Shown: positions 8,432 to 18,885, counted from the stretch's first letter. The stretch is DNA of 64,000 nt from Pseudomonadota bacterium (GCA_023433445.1 JAEZCS010000058.1:1-64000); one strand, 5' to 3'. Made by a program: numbers and translations. The notes: a model not told the origin generated them from the sequence alone.

Positions 8432-11317
8432 CTATCGCTCCAATCCGCGGTCGCGGCCGAGCCCGAGCCCCAGCTCGCGGCTCAGATTGCGTTCCTGCCT
8501 TATGCCGACCTCCAGCCCCAACTCACGGGCGCGACCTCGTAGCACTGCTTCCATCTGCGGATCGCGTTCGAGGCTCTTTGCCATATTTTCCATGATCTTA
8601 GAGGATTTTTCGCCTTCTGTCCTATTGCCAGCGCGGGAGTGCCGATCACGCTCTGCCCCCAGGCTCTGCCAGCGTTCCACGAACCTGTCGGCGCGCAGAT
8701 GCGGATCGGTCCGCACCCGTGCTTCCTGCGCCATGGCGACGAGCAGGGGACCGCTGCGCCCTGATACAGCGTCCCGGATCAAGGTGGGATTGTGCTCAAT
8801 CGCTGCGCTCATGTCGCGCGATGCGCCAGGTTGGACTTGGTCGAGTGCGTCGCGTGCTTGTTCTAGAGCCACTTTCTGATGCTCGAGGATGGGCGCACCT
8901 CTCTCCTGCGCCCGGAATACGGCCTCTGTGGCCCGGGCCACACGCTCCACCGCCCGCGTCAGCGTCCGCTCCGCTGCAGCCGGCCCTGACATTGGTATGG
9001 AACCGCGCGACAGGCGCAGGCCGTCGAACATACCGCGCCGAGGCATGGTCTTGGGTTCATCCGGCACGCGGATCTCGCCCGACAGCCCGCGCAGACCGGC
9101 AAAGACGCGGCGCGCTTCGGCGGGATCCCGAGCGTAATCCGAGGCCATATCCTTGGCCCGCTCCCGGCCGAGCGTGCGCACAAGCTGGCGCTCCCCGGCG
9201 AAATCATCCCGGCCATAATGGAGCTGCACCCCGTCCCGATGCCGTGACAGCGCCACATAGGCCGAATGGCGGTCCAGGCCGGGAGTCGCCAGCACATGGG
9301 TGCGATCGACCGTCACCCCCTGCGATTTGTGGATGGTGGCGGCATAACCATGATCGACATGAGCATAATGTTTAAGGTCGAAGGCCACCGATCGCCCATC
9401 GTCGAGCCGCACCGCCATGCGCTCCGGCGAAACCTTCTCGACCGTCCCCAACGTACCGTTCTTCACGCCCAGGCTGCGCTCATTTTTGAGGAACATGATG
9501 CGGTCGCCGCTGGCGAAATCTCGTGCCCCCCGCTCGGCCGAGACGCTTACATCTGCGCCCAGTTCACCGCCATCGCGCAGCCGTTCGCGCGCGGCAAGAT
9601 TAAGGTCTCGCACCTCGTCATTGGTGTGGGTGAGGATGATCCGGCTTTGATCCGGGTTGTCACGTCGCTGAACATCCCAACAGTCGATCAGCTCAGCGCG
9701 CGCCTGCTGACGCGTCTCGGCAGCATGCACCATGTCCTTCTGCTCATAGGCATGGAGGGCCTCGCCCGTGCGGCCCGTCGCCAGCGCCTTGGTCGCGTCC
9801 CGCTGCCACTCCTCACGTTGGCGGCGGATTTCGCCGATCTCGGCCCAGCCATGGCGCTCGGCCAAGCTGCGAAAGGCGGCGCCAGCCTCGATCGCCTGCA
9901 ACTGCTGCGGGTCGCCCACCAGGACCACCTTCGCCCGGGCATCGGCGGCATGGGACAGTAGCCGCTCCATCTGGCGCGTGCCGATCATCCCCGCCTCATC
10001 GACCACCAGCACGTCGCGTGCTGAAAGCTGATCGCGCCCCTTTTCCCACTGATATTCAAGGGCCGCTATCGTCCGCGAGGCAATGCTGGAGCCAGCCTCC
10101 AGATTTTCCGCCGCAATGCCCGACAGCGCCACACCATGCACCTGGTAGCCGGCACGTTCCCAAGCCTCACGCGCCACCCCCAGCATCGCCGATTTGCCCG
10201 TGCCCGCATAGCCGACGACGGAGGCCAGTCCGTCCCTGCCGGTGATATGCTCCAATGCTCCGCGCTGCTCGGTAGAGAGGACAAGCCCCTTCGCTTCGGC
10301 CGTCGCCAGCGCTTGGGTACGTTGCCGATCATCAAGGCCGTGGCGCGCTTGGCCGGCAAGCCGACCGGCAGCCGTTTCCAACCGCTGCTCCGCCGCGATC
10401 ATGTCGCGGGATGTGAAGCGATCATTGCCCTTTCCGTCGGTCCCCAGCGCGACGATGTCCGGGCCAGAGCGCACCGCCCTCAACGCCTCGTCAAACTGCG
10501 CCTTGCCGTCGCTATGCCGGTGCACGAACATGGCCAGATCACGCGTCGTGAAGGTCGCTTGCTGCCGTGTGATCGCGTCCAGCGCGATCGAGGGATTGGC
10601 GATGATCTTCTCGCCATTTTCCCGCGCAATCCGGACATGATCTTCGGCGCGCTCAGCATTCTCGCCCCGATCAAGCCGCCGCGCCCCCGCCGGTCCAATC
10701 TTGTGCTGCGGTTCAAGGTCGATACCCTGCGCGGCAAGCGTGCGATGATCGATCCGGGCATCGATATCAAGCGCAGCGAGACGCTCGTTCACATGGGCTT
10801 CCCATGCTTCGCGCCATTCCTTCAGCAGCTCCGTGCTGTTCCACTCGCGGACCTTCTTGCCAAAGCTGTCGGGCCCCACTTCGCGCATCGATAGCATGAC
10901 ATGCGCATGGGGCTTGGGCTGCCCGTCCTTGCCCATGTCCCAATGCACGTTGAGATCCGCAATCATGCCGCGCTTCACGAACTGCATTTCGACGAAATCC
11001 CGCGCCAACTGAACGCCCTGCGCCTGGTTCATCTCGCGCGGAATGGCGAACTCTACCTCGCGGGCAAGCTGTGCGTCCTTGCGCTTCTCTCCCGCCTCGA
11101 CTTCGTTCCACAAGGTCGCGCGATCCGCCAAACGTTCTGGCGCCCCTTTAGGCAGCAGCACTTCGGAATGAACAACGCCCGCCTTATTCGAGAAATCATG
11201 GGCACGCCCAAGCCGCTCGTCGTGCAATTCCGACGCCGAACGATATGCGGCCGACGCCACTGCGCTCGACCCATTGGCGCGGCTGATGACTTTGGCCGAG
11301 AAGTGGTAGATCGCCAT
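8432..11317 (-). CDS. traA: Ti-type conjugative relaxase/helicase TraA
   Basis: About 961 residues. The N-terminal MobA/MobL relaxase domain starts MAIYHFSAKVISRANGSSAV and has the metal-binding pattern in VHWDMGKDGQPKPHAHVML (about residues 135-153). A RecD-like helicase follows, with Walker A GYAGTGKSAM and Walker B VLVVDEAGMIG, and a C-terminal helicase motif YAATIHKSQG. The C-terminus is charged and helical. TraA nicks oriT, stays bound to the 5' end and unwinds the strand for transfer. Its start faces the oriT candidate at 11345-11376. The ATG before AIYHF is preferred over an upstream in-frame codon. Confidence 0.95.
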   Translation of the reverse strand: MAIYHFSAKVISRANGSSAVASAAYRSASELHDERLGRAHDFSNKAGVVHSEVLLPKGAPERLADRATLWNEVEAGEKRKDAQLAREVEFAIPREMNQAQGVQLARDFVEMQFVKRGMIADLNVHWDMGKDGQPKPHAHVMLSMREVGPDSFGKKVREWNSTELLKEWREAWEAHVNERLAALDIDARIDHRTLAAQGIDLEPQHKIGPAGARRLDRGENAERAEDHVRIARENGEKIIANPSIALDAITRQQATFTTRDLAMFVHRHSDGKAQFDEALRAVRSGPDIVALGTDGKGNDRFTSRDMIAAEQRLETAAGRLAGQARHGLDDRQRTQALATAEAKGLVLSTEQRGALEHITGRDGLASVVGYAGTGKSAMLGVAREAWERAGYQVHGVALSGIAAENLEAGSSIASRTIAALEYQWEKGRDQLSARDVLVVDEAGMIGTRQMERLLSHAADARAKVVLVGDPQQLQAIEAGAAFRSLAERHGWAEIGEIRRQREEWQRDATKALATGRTGEALHAYEQKDMVHAAETRQQARAELIDCWDVQRRDNPDQSRIILTHTNDEVRDLNLAARERLRDGGELGADVSVSAERGARDFASGDRIMFLKNERSLGVKNGTLGTVEKVSPERMAVRLDDGRSVAFDLKHYAHVDHGYAATIHKSQGVTVDRTHVLATPGLDRHSAYVALSRHRDGVQLHYGRDDFAGERQLVRTLGRERAKDMASDYARDPAEARRVFAGLRGLSGEIRVPDEPKTMPRRGMFDGLRLSRGSIPMSGPAAAERTLTRAVERVARATEAVFRAQERGAPILEHQKVALEQARDALDQVQPGASRDMSAAIEHNPTLIRDAVSGRSGPLLVAMAQEARVRTDPHLRADRFVERWQSLGAERDRHSRAGNRTEGEKSSKIMENMAKSLERDPQMEAVLRGRARELGLEVGIRQERNLSRELGLGLGRDRGLER

Positions 11318-11344
11318 ACTCAATGATTCTCGCACCTTAGCAGC

Positions 11345-11376
11345 ACGTCGGCAACGACGTATAAGCGCGCACTCAC
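11345..11376. other. putative oriT with Q-type nick region
   Basis: Between divergent traA and traC lies a perfect 6-bp inverted repeat ACGTCG-gcaa-CGACGT (11345-11360). It is followed on the plus strand by ATAAGCGCGCACTCAC. Read on the minus strand this gives GTGCGCGCTTAT, which resembles the TGCGCNCTTA nick consensus of IncQ/Ti-type relaxases. Its location matches oriT of Agrobacterium Ti plasmids (between traA and traC). The exact nick position is not proven. Confidence 0.65.
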
Positions 11377-11484
11377 ACTCTCTACCGCTCCTGTGACTGA
11401 CTTCACCGCATTTTTAAGCGTGACCGATTCCCTCATAGTGAAGCGCTGATAGTCTCATGCTTTCAACTGGTTAGGGGAAAGCCC

Positions 11485-11733
11485 ATGCGCAAGGTGCGCG
11501 ACTATGATGCGGAGCTAAAGACGCTGAATGACAAAGCGCGGGCTTTGAAGGCGAAGAAGGTGGAGCAGTTCGGCCAGCTTGTGACAGTGACCGGCGCTGA
11601 TACGCTTGATCTCGATGTGCTCGCCGGCGCCCTCATCGCAGCGGTGGAAACGCCGGACGCGGAAACAAGGGAGGCGTGGCGCGTGAAGGGCGCGGCATTC
11701 TTTCAACAGCGCGGGAAGAAAGCTCGCGCATGA
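11485..11733 (+). CDS. traC: TraC-like conjugal transfer accessory protein
   Basis: An 82-residue basic protein with a long N-terminal helix (RDYDAELKTLNDKARALKAKK) and a compact C-terminal part (LDVLAGALIAAVETPD). A strong AGGGGAAAG precedes the ATG. Size and place (first gene divergent from traA, upstream of traD and traG) fit Ti-plasmid TraC, an oriT-processing accessory protein. Sequence alone is weak evidence, and similar small proteins are often labelled TraD, so the name rests on gene order. Confidence 0.6.
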   Translation: MRKVRDYDAELKTLNDKARALKAKKVEQFGQLVTVTGADTLDLDVLAGALIAAVETPDAETREAWRVKGAAFFQQRGKKARA

Positions 11734-11827
11734 GATTGGGGCAACCGGCAAGGCAATGGGCCGAACGCAGCGTGCCCTCTGCCGTGCCGAAGCTGCTCAG
11801 CGCCGCACCGATGCGCGGGGGTGGGTG

Positions 11828-12046
11828 ATGCGGCGTAGAGAGCGTACGCGTCACCTGATCGAGCTAGGCGGGCTTGTTCAGAAAGCGGGGCTGGTTGAAC
11901 TGACTGACGATGATCGGGCAACGCTCTACGGGGCACTGCTCGATCTGGCCATGAAAGCGCGGGAGGATGGTAACCTTCTGGCGCTCTGGAAGCGGCGCGG
12001 CCACCGCGCATTCGATGCGGAAGCGGAACCGAGCGCGCCATGTTGA
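11828..12046 (+). CDS. traD: TraD-like conjugal transfer protein
   Basis: A 72-residue protein starting MRRRERTRHLIELGGLVQKAG, with LTDDDRATLYGALLDLA following. This is the typical TraD signature of Ti-type systems. The start is set at the ATG at 11828, preceded by a G-rich GGGGGTGGG, because residues encoded upstream do not fit the family. It sits between traC and traG in the same direction, as in Ti plasmids. Confidence 0.82.
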   Translation: MRRRERTRHLIELGGLVQKAGLVELTDDDRATLYGALLDLAMKAREDGNLLALWKRRGHRAFDAEAEPSAPC

Positions 12047-12080
12047 TGCCCCCTCTGCTCAGGCGATTGAAGGAGACGGA

Positions 12081-13640
12081 ATGATGGCAGGGCCGCTGGT
12101 CGGGGCTGAACGGGGTATCAGCGGCGGTTTCGCTGTCGTCGGCGGCATTATTGTTCTGATCGGCACGCAATGGCTGCTCGGCAAGCTGCTCCCGGAATCC
12201 ATCGCCAGCACCATTGCTTGGGCCGCGCTGGTGGCCTTCGGTGTCGCGGTCTGGAGGTTCAACCAGCGGTTGCGCGGCAACACCCTACTCGGTTCGGCCG
12301 CCTTCGGATCGCGGGCCGATGTGCGCGGCCTGGAAAGCAATGGCGGCGATCTGCTCATCGGGCGATCGGCCAAGTCAGGCAAGCTGCTGCGCTATGACGG
12401 TCCCGCCCATCTCCTGACTATGGCTCCAACGCGCAGCGGCAAGGGCGTTGGCACCATCATCCCCAATCTGCTGACCCTCGACCGTTCGGTGATCTGCGTC
12501 GACCCCAAGGGCGAGAACGCCCGCGTCACCGCCAGGGCGCGCGCCACCAAGGGCAAGGTCTGGTGTCTCGACCCGTTCGAGGTTTCCGGGCAACCCCCTG
12601 CCCGCTACAATCCGCTCGACCGGCTCGATCCCACCAGCCTCGACCTGGCCGAAGATGCAATGACGCTGGCCGACGCCCTGGTCCACGATCCAGCGGGACA
12701 AGGTAGCGATGCCCACTGGAACGAGGAAGCCAAGGCGCTGATCGCCGGGCTGATCCTCTATGCAGTCGTCCATGAGGAGCGCGAGCATCGTACCTTGGCG
12801 ACCGTGCGCGACTATCTGACGCTGGCCCCGAAGGCGTTTGCCGATCTGCTCACCCTCATGCAGGACAGCCGCGGCGCCGGTGGTCTGATCGCCCGCGCCG
12901 CCAACCGCCAGCTCGGCAAGTCCGACCGCGAGGCCGCAGGGGTGTTATCCTCGGCCCAGCGGCACACCCATTTTCTCGACAGCCCCCGGATTGTCGCCAG
13001 CACATCGGCGTCGGACTTCACCTTTGCAGGGTTGAAAGAGGGGGTTTCCACGGTGTTTCTGTGCCTACCTCCTGACCGGCTCGATGCCTATTCGCGCTGG
13101 TTGCGGCTGCTGGTCGCCCAGGCGCTCACCGACATGGCGCGCTCGCCCGCCAAAGCGGCGCGGCCTGTGCTGTTTCTGCTCGATGAGTTTGCTGCCTTGG
13201 GCAGGCTCGAACCCGTCGAACGCGCTATGGGGCTGATGGCCGGATACGGGTTGCAGCTCTGGCCAATCCTGCAGGACATGCACCAGTTGCGCGCCCTCTA
13301 TGGTGAGCGGGCGGGCACCTTCCTGTCGAACGCCGGGGTGTTTCAGGCGTTCGGGGTGAACGACCTCGCCACCGCCGAGCTGCTGTCCAAGACACTGGGG
13401 AAGGAAACCCTCGAATATCAGACGGCGGGCTATTCAAAGGCCAGCATGGTAGACGGCGGCAAGCTCACCCGCTCTGTCAACACGCAGATCAGCGCCCGCA
13501 ACCTTATGAACGCTGACGAAGTCATGCGGATGCGGCCCACCGACCAACTGCTGATGCTCCAGGGGCAGGCTCCGTTGCTCGTGGAGAAGATCCGGTATTA
13601 CGATCAACGTGAGTTTGTTGGGCTGGCAGATCCCAGCTAA
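12081..13640 (+). CDS. traG: TraG/VirD4 type IV coupling protein
   Basis: 519 residues. Two N-terminal membrane segments (about 10-28 and 37-55) precede a cytosolic ATPase with Walker A APTRSGKGVG, Walker B LFLLDEFAALGRLE, and the arginine-finger region near QLWPILQDMHQL. VirD4-type proteins carry the relaxosome to the mating channel. AGGAGA at 12071-12076 sets the ATG at 12081. No mating-pore genes (trb or virB) are in the window, so the channel must be encoded elsewhere or supplied by another element. Confidence 0.94.
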   Translation: MMAGPLVGAERGISGGFAVVGGIIVLIGTQWLLGKLLPESIASTIAWAALVAFGVAVWRFNQRLRGNTLLGSAAFGSRADVRGLESNGGDLLIGRSAKSGKLLRYDGPAHLLTMAPTRSGKGVGTIIPNLLTLDRSVICVDPKGENARVTARARATKGKVWCLDPFEVSGQPPARYNPLDRLDPTSLDLAEDAMTLADALVHDPAGQGSDAHWNEEAKALIAGLILYAVVHEEREHRTLATVRDYLTLAPKAFADLLTLMQDSRGAGGLIARAANRQLGKSDREAAGVLSSAQRHTHFLDSPRIVASTSASDFTFAGLKEGVSTVFLCLPPDRLDAYSRWLRLLVAQALTDMARSPAKAARPVLFLLDEFAALGRLEPVERAMGLMAGYGLQLWPILQDMHQLRALYGERAGTFLSNAGVFQAFGVNDLATAELLSKTLGKETLEYQTAGYSKASMVDGGKLTRSVNTQISARNLMNADEVMRMRPTDQLLMLQGQAPLLVEKIRYYDQREFVGLADPS

Positions 13641-13652
13641 GGCGCGATCCGA

Positions 13653-13994
13653 TCAGAACTTCGACGAAATATCCTCACGCATCGCGTCGATCATGAAGCG
13701 CCAAACATTCGCCGCATCGCTTTGATAGCCTGACTGCGATTCCTCTGGACCAACATATCGGATGACTTCGGCCCCTGCCTCCATCATGCTCGGGCTTGGT
13801 TCATGGATCGCCTCTAGCACGGCGCGGACTTGCGGCGCATAGCTCTGCCACAAGGGCCTACCTTTGCGCTCCTCGTCCTCCTGGTATCCATCGAGCCTGC
13901 ACAGGGCGCGGGCAGCGCGTTCCATCAGCGTCATGAGAGGAAGATTGCAGCGGCCCAGCAGTCCAGTCAAGGCCGGAGCAACTGCTCCATTCAC
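13653..13994 (-). CDS. hypothetical protein
   Basis: Up to 113 residues, convergent with traG. The likely conserved part begins MTLMERAARALC (residue 21) and includes RPLWQSYAPQVRAVLEAIHEPS and a final segment NVWRFMIDAMREDI. I do not recognise a domain; the helical pattern resembles small plasmid proteins of unknown role found near tra genes. The start is uncertain: the longest form uses GTG, and no clear ribosome binding site is seen. Confidence 0.55.
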   Translation of the reverse strand: MNGAVAPALTGLLGRCNLPLMTLMERAARALCRLDGYQEDEERKGRPLWQSYAPQVRAVLEAIHEPSPSMMEAGAEVIRYVGPEESQSGYQSDAANVWRFMIDAMREDISSKF

Positions 13995-14103
13995 ACGAGC
14001 TTGTCATATACTCGGCGCTCACCCTATCCGGCGTTCACCTTCGGCTCCAAAATGATCTGCGATCATGGAAAGGAAATCCGCAGGATAGGCCTTGTTGTCC
14101 GGG

Positions 14104-14973
14104 TCAGGAGTCTGTCAATATTCCGCGCAAATAGCGGCCATAATCCGACTTGCCGAGCTTGCCGATAGTCTGTTCCAGTTCCGTCACGCCAATAAAGCCT
14201 TGCCGGAAGGCGACTTCCTCGGGACTGGCGATTTTGAAGCCCTGCCGTTTCTCCAGAACACGGACGAAATCAGCTGCATCGAGCATGCTATCAGGCGTCC
14301 CTGTGTCCAGCCAAGCAAACCCGCGCCCCATTATCTCTACATTGAGCTGCCCACATTCCAGATAAGCGCGATTGACGTCGGTAATCTCAAGCTCCCCACG
14401 CGCCGAAGGCTCCAGATTGGCGGCGATGTCCACCACACGCTCGTCATAGAAATAAAGGCCAGTGACCGCCCAACTGGATTGGGGCTGCGCTGGCTTTTCC
14501 TCAATCGAAACGGCTTTCATCGACGCGTCAAAGCTCACCACGCCATACCGCTCCGGATCTTGCACATGATAGGCGAAGATGCTCGCGCCTTCCTCGCGCG
14601 ATGAGGCGTTGGCGAGTAGTTCGGGCAGGCCATGGCCATAATAGATGTTATCGCCAAGGATCAGTGCAGACTGCTGCCCGGCCACGAAATCCGCCCCGAT
14701 GATATAGGCCTGCGCTAGGCCGTCGGGGCTTGGCTGCTCGGCATATTCAAAGGTCATACCCCATTGCGATCCATCGCCTAACAGCACCTGGAAGGCAGGC
14801 AGATCGCGCGGGGTCGAAATGATCAGCACCTCACGGATGCCCGCCAGCATCAGCGTACTCAGCGGATAATAGATCATCGGCTTATCATAGACCGACATCA
14901 GCTGCTTGGAGGTCGCCAGCGTCATCGGGTAAAGGCGGGTGCCGCTGCCACCGGCAAGGATGATACCCTTCAT
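14104..14973 (-). CDS. rmlA: glucose-1-phosphate thymidylyltransferase RmlA
   Basis: A 289-residue nucleotidyltransferase with the signature [16 protein letters not shown] at the N-terminus, [17 protein letters not shown] next, and [12 protein letters not shown] in the middle. It makes dTDP-glucose from dTTP and glucose-1-phosphate, the first step to dTDP-L-rhamnose. It is the last gene of an rmlC-rmlB-rmlD-rmlA operon on the minus strand, 25 bp after rmlD. Length is normal for the family. Confidence 0.97.
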   Translation of the reverse strand: MKGIILAGGSGTRLYPMTLATSKQLMSVYDKPMIYYPLSTLMLAGIREVLIISTPRDLPAFQVLLGDGSQWGMTFEYAEQPSPDGLAQAYIIGADFVAGQQSALILGDNIYYGHGLPELLANASSREEGASIFAYHVQDPERYGVVSFDASMKAVSIEEKPAQPQSSWAVTGLYFYDERVVDIAANLEPSARGELEITDVNRAYLECGQLNVEIMGRGFAWLDTGTPDSMLDAADFVRVLEKRQGFKIASPEEVAFRQGFIGVTELEQTIGKLGKSDYGRYLRGILTDS

Positions 14974-14998
14974 TTGTCGTTCCCTTTAGGTAATCAGG

Positions 14999-15889
14999 TC
15001 AGATCACTGCGGAGTGCAGGCGGGCCATCATGTCTTCGAGCGATTGGCGCCAGTCCGGCAAAATCACGCCATGGGCCTTGGCAATCAGGCTACAGTCGAG
15101 CCGTGAATTGGCGGGCCGCTTGGCCGGGGTCGGATAGTCGGCGGTGATGATCCGTTTGACCCGAGCGGAAGGACCGCCCTGTGCAGCCGAAGCGGCGAAG
15201 ATGGCCTCAGCAAAGTCCGCCCAGCTGGCTTCCCCACTAGCGGTCATGTGGAAGACGCCGCGCAGTTCAGGATAGCTATCGGCTACCATATTGTTAGCGA
15301 CCCGAATGATGCCGTCGGCGATGTCGAACGCGCTGGTTGGATTGCCGAGTTGATCGGCGACCACGGACACCTCATCCCGGTCATCAGCCAAGCGCAGCAT
15401 CGTCTTTACGAAGTTTGCGCCAAACGGGCTATAGACCCATGCCACGCGCAGGACCGCGCTGTTGTCACCATGGGCAGCCTGCACGGCCTGCTCGCCCGCC
15501 AGCTTGGAGGCGCCATAGACCCCCGTCGGCCCGGTTAAATCGCTCTCCACATAAGGGCGGCCGAGCGTGCCGTCGAAAACATAGTCGGTCGAAATATGAA
15601 CCAGCGGCACGCCCAGCGCCCTAGCCGCCTGCGCGACCGCGCCCGCACCCGCGCCGTTGACCGCGTGGGCAAGGTCGCTTTCGCTCTCCGCCTTGTCGAC
15701 CGCCGTATAGGCCGCCGCGGAGACGATGGCGTCCGGCGCCGCAACCTCAAGCGCGCGTGCGACGGACGCCGGATCGGCGAGATCCAGCTCAGGCCGGCCC
15801 AACGCAATTACTTCATAGCCAGCAGCGGTTCCCCGCTCGATCAGGCTGGTGACGACCTGCCCCGCCTTGCCGGTGACCGCAATCCTCAC
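14999..15889 (-). CDS. rmlD: dTDP-4-dehydrorhamnose reductase RmlD
   Basis: About 296 residues starting [13 protein letters not shown], a Rossmann NAD(P)H-binding turn. STDYVFDGT and [10 protein letters not shown] contain the catalytic Tyr-x3-Lys. It reduces dTDP-4-dehydrorhamnose to dTDP-L-rhamnose. The GTG start at 15889 overlaps the rmlB stop (GTGA), showing translational coupling; longer in-frame extensions run through rmlB and are rejected. Confidence 0.95.
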   Translation of the reverse strand: MRIAVTGKAGQVVTSLIERGTAAGYEVIALGRPELDLADPASVARALEVAAPDAIVSAAAYTAVDKAESESDLAHAVNGAGAGAVAQAARALGVPLVHISTDYVFDGTLGRPYVESDLTGPTGVYGASKLAGEQAVQAAHGDNSAVLRVAWVYSPFGANFVKTMLRLADDRDEVSVVADQLGNPTSAFDIADGIIRVANNMVADSYPELRGVFHMTASGEASWADFAEAIFAASAAQGGPSARVKRIITADYPTPAKRPANSRLDCSLIAKAHGVILPDWRQSLEDMMARLHSAVI

Positions 15890-16959
15890 GCAGCCACTCC
15901 GGCAGGCGCAGGTGCGGCGTTCAGCCCCAGCCTCTGGCCGTCGTAACGATCCCGCAACGGCTTCCACCACCATTCATTGTCCAGGTACCAGCGCACCGTC
16001 TTTTCGATGCCCGTGTCGAAGTTTTCCTGCGCCCGCCAGCCCAGCTCGGTCTCCAGCTTGGTCGCATCGATCGCGTAGCGCGCATCATGGCCAGGGCGGT
16101 CAGTGACAAACTCGATCAGTTCTTCGCGCGGGGCGTTGGCCGGAACCAGCTCATCCAGCACCGCGCAAATCCGGCGCACGACGTCGATATTGCGCCGTTC
16201 GTTTCGGCCACCGACATTATAGGTTTCGCCGGGCACGCCTTTCTCAATGATGAGGTCGAGCGCGCGGGCATGGTCGTCAACATAGAGCCAATCGCGCACA
16301 TTCTCGCCCTTGCCGTAAACTGGCAGCGGACGGCCTGCGAGCGCGTTCAGAATGGTAAGCGGAATCAGCTTTTCGGGGAAATGGTAGGGGCCGTAATTGT
16401 TCGAGCAGTTCGACACGACCACCGGCAGGCCATAGGTCCGCTGCCACGCTTTAGCGAGATGGTCGGACGCGGCTTTGGAGGCAGAATAGGGCGAGCTGGG
16501 GTCGTAGGGCGTCGTTTCCTCGAACAGCCCTTCATCACCGAGCGAGCCGTACACTTCATCGGTTGAGACGTGCAGGAAACGAAAAGCGTCCTTAGCCTCC
16601 CCGGCTAGGCCGTTCCAATAGCAGCGCGCCGCCTCCAGCAAGGTGAAGCTGCCGACGACATTAGTCTGGATGAAATCGGCCGCTCCGGTGATCGACCGGT
16701 CGACATGGCTTTCCGCCGCCAGATGCATGATGCGGTCGGGCCGGAAGCTCGCGATCGCCTCATCCATTGCGGCACGATCGCAGATATTGGCTTTGAGAAA
16801 GCGGTGGTTGGCCTTGCCCTCGACCGCCTTGAGCGAAGCTTCGCACCCGGCATAGGTGAGCGCGTCGATGGTGAGGACTTCATAGCCCTTCTCCCGCACC
16901 AAATAGCGGACGAGGGCCGAACCGATGAAGCCGGCGCCGCCGGTAACGATCGCGCGCAT
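15886..16959 (-). CDS. rmlB: dTDP-glucose 4,6-dehydratase RmlB
   Basis: 357 residues, extended [18 protein letters not shown] is the NAD-binding motif, [10 protein letters not shown] carries the Thr-Asp-Glu catalytic set and [11 protein letters not shown] gives Tyr-x3-Lys. It converts dTDP-glucose to dTDP-4-keto-6-deoxyglucose. It lies 4 bp after rmlC and overlaps rmlD. Confidence 0.97.
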   Translation of the reverse strand: MRAIVTGGAGFIGSALVRYLVREKGYEVLTIDALTYAGCEASLKAVEGKANHRFLKANICDRAAMDEAIASFRPDRIMHLAAESHVDRSITGAADFIQTNVVGSFTLLEAARCYWNGLAGEAKDAFRFLHVSTDEVYGSLGDEGLFEETTPYDPSSPYSASKAASDHLAKAWQRTYGLPVVVSNCSNNYGPYHFPEKLIPLTILNALAGRPLPVYGKGENVRDWLYVDDHARALDLIIEKGVPGETYNVGGRNERRNIDVVRRICAVLDELVPANAPREELIEFVTDRPGHDARYAIDATKLETELGWRAQENFDTGIEKTVRWYLDNEWWWKPLRDRYDGQRLGLNAAPAPAGVAA

Positions 16960-16963
16960 GGCG

Positions 16964-17527
16964 TCATTTCCCCCAAGTGAAATAGGCTGGAAGCTCCGCG
17001 AGCAGCGACTGCTGCCTGTCCTTCGGCGAAAGTGTATCGGGGTCAGCGACCTCGGGCCAGTCTATGCCAATCGTTGGATCGTCCCAGCGCAGCCCCTTGT
17101 CACATTCGGCGCTGTAATAGCCGGTCACCTTGTAACAAATGACCGTGTTGGGTTCGAGCGAACAGAAGCCATGTGCAAAGCCCGGCGGAATCCAGAGCTG
17201 CTTGCCATTGTCCGGGGTCAGCGTCTCTGCCACCCATTGCCCGAAAGTGGGTGAGCCCTGACGGATGTCGACAGCAACATCAAACAGCGCGCCGGCAGTG
17301 CAGCGGACCAGTTTGCCTTGGGCGTACGGTTCGCTCTGGAAATGCAGGCCGCGGATAGTGCCCGGGCGGACGCTGCGGGATTCATTGTCCTGGACGAAGG
17401 CCCAATCCCCGCAGCGCTGGGCGAACAGGTCGGTGCGAAAGGTTTCTGCGAAATAGCCGCGCTCGTCCCCGATATGGCGGGGGGTCAGGAGCTTGAGGCC
17501 AGCGATATTATAGGATTTCGTTTCCAC
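16964..17527 (-). CDS. rmlC: dTDP-4-dehydrorhamnose 3,5-epimerase RmlC
   Basis: A 187-residue cupin. RGLHFQSEP has the catalytic His, [17 protein letters not shown] follows with the conserved Asp, and [12 protein letters not shown] is the second half of the active site. It epimerises C3 and C5 of the keto sugar. First gene of the rml operon. A second, more divergent paralogue is at 22454-23005. Confidence 0.96.
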   Translation of the reverse strand: METKSYNIAGLKLLTPRHIGDERGYFAETFRTDLFAQRCGDWAFVQDNESRSVRPGTIRGLHFQSEPYAQGKLVRCTAGALFDVAVDIRQGSPTFGQWVAETLTPDNGKQLWIPPGFAHGFCSLEPNTVICYKVTGYYSAECDKGLRWDDPTIGIDWPEVADPDTLSPKDRQQSLLAELPAYFTWGK

Positions 17528-17570
17528 CTGCTCACTTCATTCGGGACGGCTCTTCGCCATGATCCCACTG

Positions 17571-18707
17571 CTATTTCACCGCCTGTACTGCAGCAGTAAC
17601 GGTCAAGACCGGAGAAAATAATTGGCTTATCAGCTGAATAAGCTTGCTGGGCTGGTTGGCTGCCGCATTGCCGAAGTAAAGAACATCCTTGTCCCGCATC
17701 GCAAACCGCTGAGCAAGGAAATAAGATCCTGTTTTCATCATGTTAAGATGATAAACCTTTGGAACTTCATTACCTTGCTCGTCCCGGACATAGCGGAACA
17801 CGAAGATCGCGGCAGGATTGCCAACGTTGGGATTAGTGCCACCCGCGGTAGCTATCGCCTCCGCAAGAGAAACCGTCGAACGACGGAATGGAACCTGTTC
17901 CGCCCGTCCGGAAGCCCCTAGAATGGAAAAAGTACGAGGGTCATCGATCAACATAAGCCGATCACCGGGATAGGCCCTTATGTCCAGCTTAGGATTTTCG
18001 ATAAGATCATTGATCCGAATATCGACGCTTTGCCCACCCCGGACAATCCGGAGTAACAAATCCTTGGCTTCCCCGCGATACCCCCCCGCAAGGGCGATCA
18101 CATCGGAAAGCGTCTCCCGGTTCGTCTGCAATACGAGACGGCCCGGCCTTGCCACGTCTCCCCCGACGATAATCGAATTGGTGATGGCTTGGCTTAGCGT
18201 CACGATCACCTGCGGGTTTTGCGATAGGCGCGCCAGCGAGTTGCGGATCATCGCCTCAACCTCACCGGTGGTGATCCCCGCCACATGAAGCACGCCAGCA
18301 TAGGGGATGGTAATGTCACCCAGATCATCAACGCGAGTTGGCGGTAGCTTCTGAACCTGCACGCCCGGGTTTACACCCACTTGGCTTATCGCTCCAGCAC
18401 TGCTCCCGTTCGCAAACAGAGTGACACCTGCTTCATAGATGCTGATGTCTAGAACGTCGCCTGGCCCAATCATGTCCGTCGGCGGAGGCGCAAGGTCAGG
18501 CAGCAAGGCAGTCGGCACCGCATTGGTTCCAAAATTGGGCATATCTGCGATCGTCTTGATCGGGACAATATGAATGGGCGGCGACCCATCTTTAGGGGAT
18601 ATCGCCGTTTTCTCGATCTGACCACCCGTAGGACCACTGGACGGGAGCGTAGCGCAACCAGCGAGTCCTGCGAGCAGGGTCAGATAAACGATATTCTTGA
18701 TTTGCAT
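17571..18707 (-). CDS. outer-membrane polysaccharide export lipoprotein (Wza/KpsD family)
   Basis: 378 residues. The signal peptide ends in a lipobox LAGLAGC (Cys18). A Poly_export domain follows (IGPGDVLDISIYEAGVTLF), with ITIPYAGVLHVAGITTGEVEAMI, and then SLBB-type beta-grasp repeats (VGGDVARPGRLVLQTN; FSILGASGRAEQVPF). It should form the outer-membrane part of a capsule export channel. It is divergent from the KpsE/M/T-like genes, with a shared 178-bp promoter region, and downstream of it on the same strand lies the rml operon. Confidence 0.93.
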   Translation of the reverse strand: MQIKNIVYLTLLAGLAGCATLPSSGPTGGQIEKTAISPKDGSPPIHIVPIKTIADMPNFGTNAVPTALLPDLAPPPTDMIGPGDVLDISIYEAGVTLFANGSSAGAISQVGVNPGVQVQKLPPTRVDDLGDITIPYAGVLHVAGITTGEVEAMIRNSLARLSQNPQVIVTLSQAITNSIIVGGDVARPGRLVLQTNRETLSDVIALAGGYRGEAKDLLLRIVRGGQSVDIRINDLIENPKLDIRAYPGDRLMLIDDPRTFSILGASGRAEQVPFRRSTVSLAEAIATAGGTNPNVGNPAAIFVFRYVRDEQGNEVPKVYHLNMMKTGSYFLAQRFAMRDKDVLYFGNAAANQPSKLIQLISQLFSPVLTVTAAVQAVK

Positions 18708-18885
18708 CGCTAATGAACTCGGAGACTTGCAGCTTCGACGGCCGTCGCCTTAGCATCGAGATTCAAGAATGGACAATAGTTCCTCTTGCGATTGCGCCGC
18801 CATCACCGCTTGGCCTTGCGCCCTGTCGCATGTTCGCCTAGCGCAAGAACGGTTGTGCCACTCTTAAAGCGCTGCATAGATATTT
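18708..18885. promoter_or_regulatory. divergent intergenic region of the capsule export genes
   Basis: A 178-bp gap between the divergent export lipoprotein and the KpsE-like gene. It must hold promoters for both directions. No confident -35/-10 pair or operator was recognised by eye. Confidence 0.4.
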
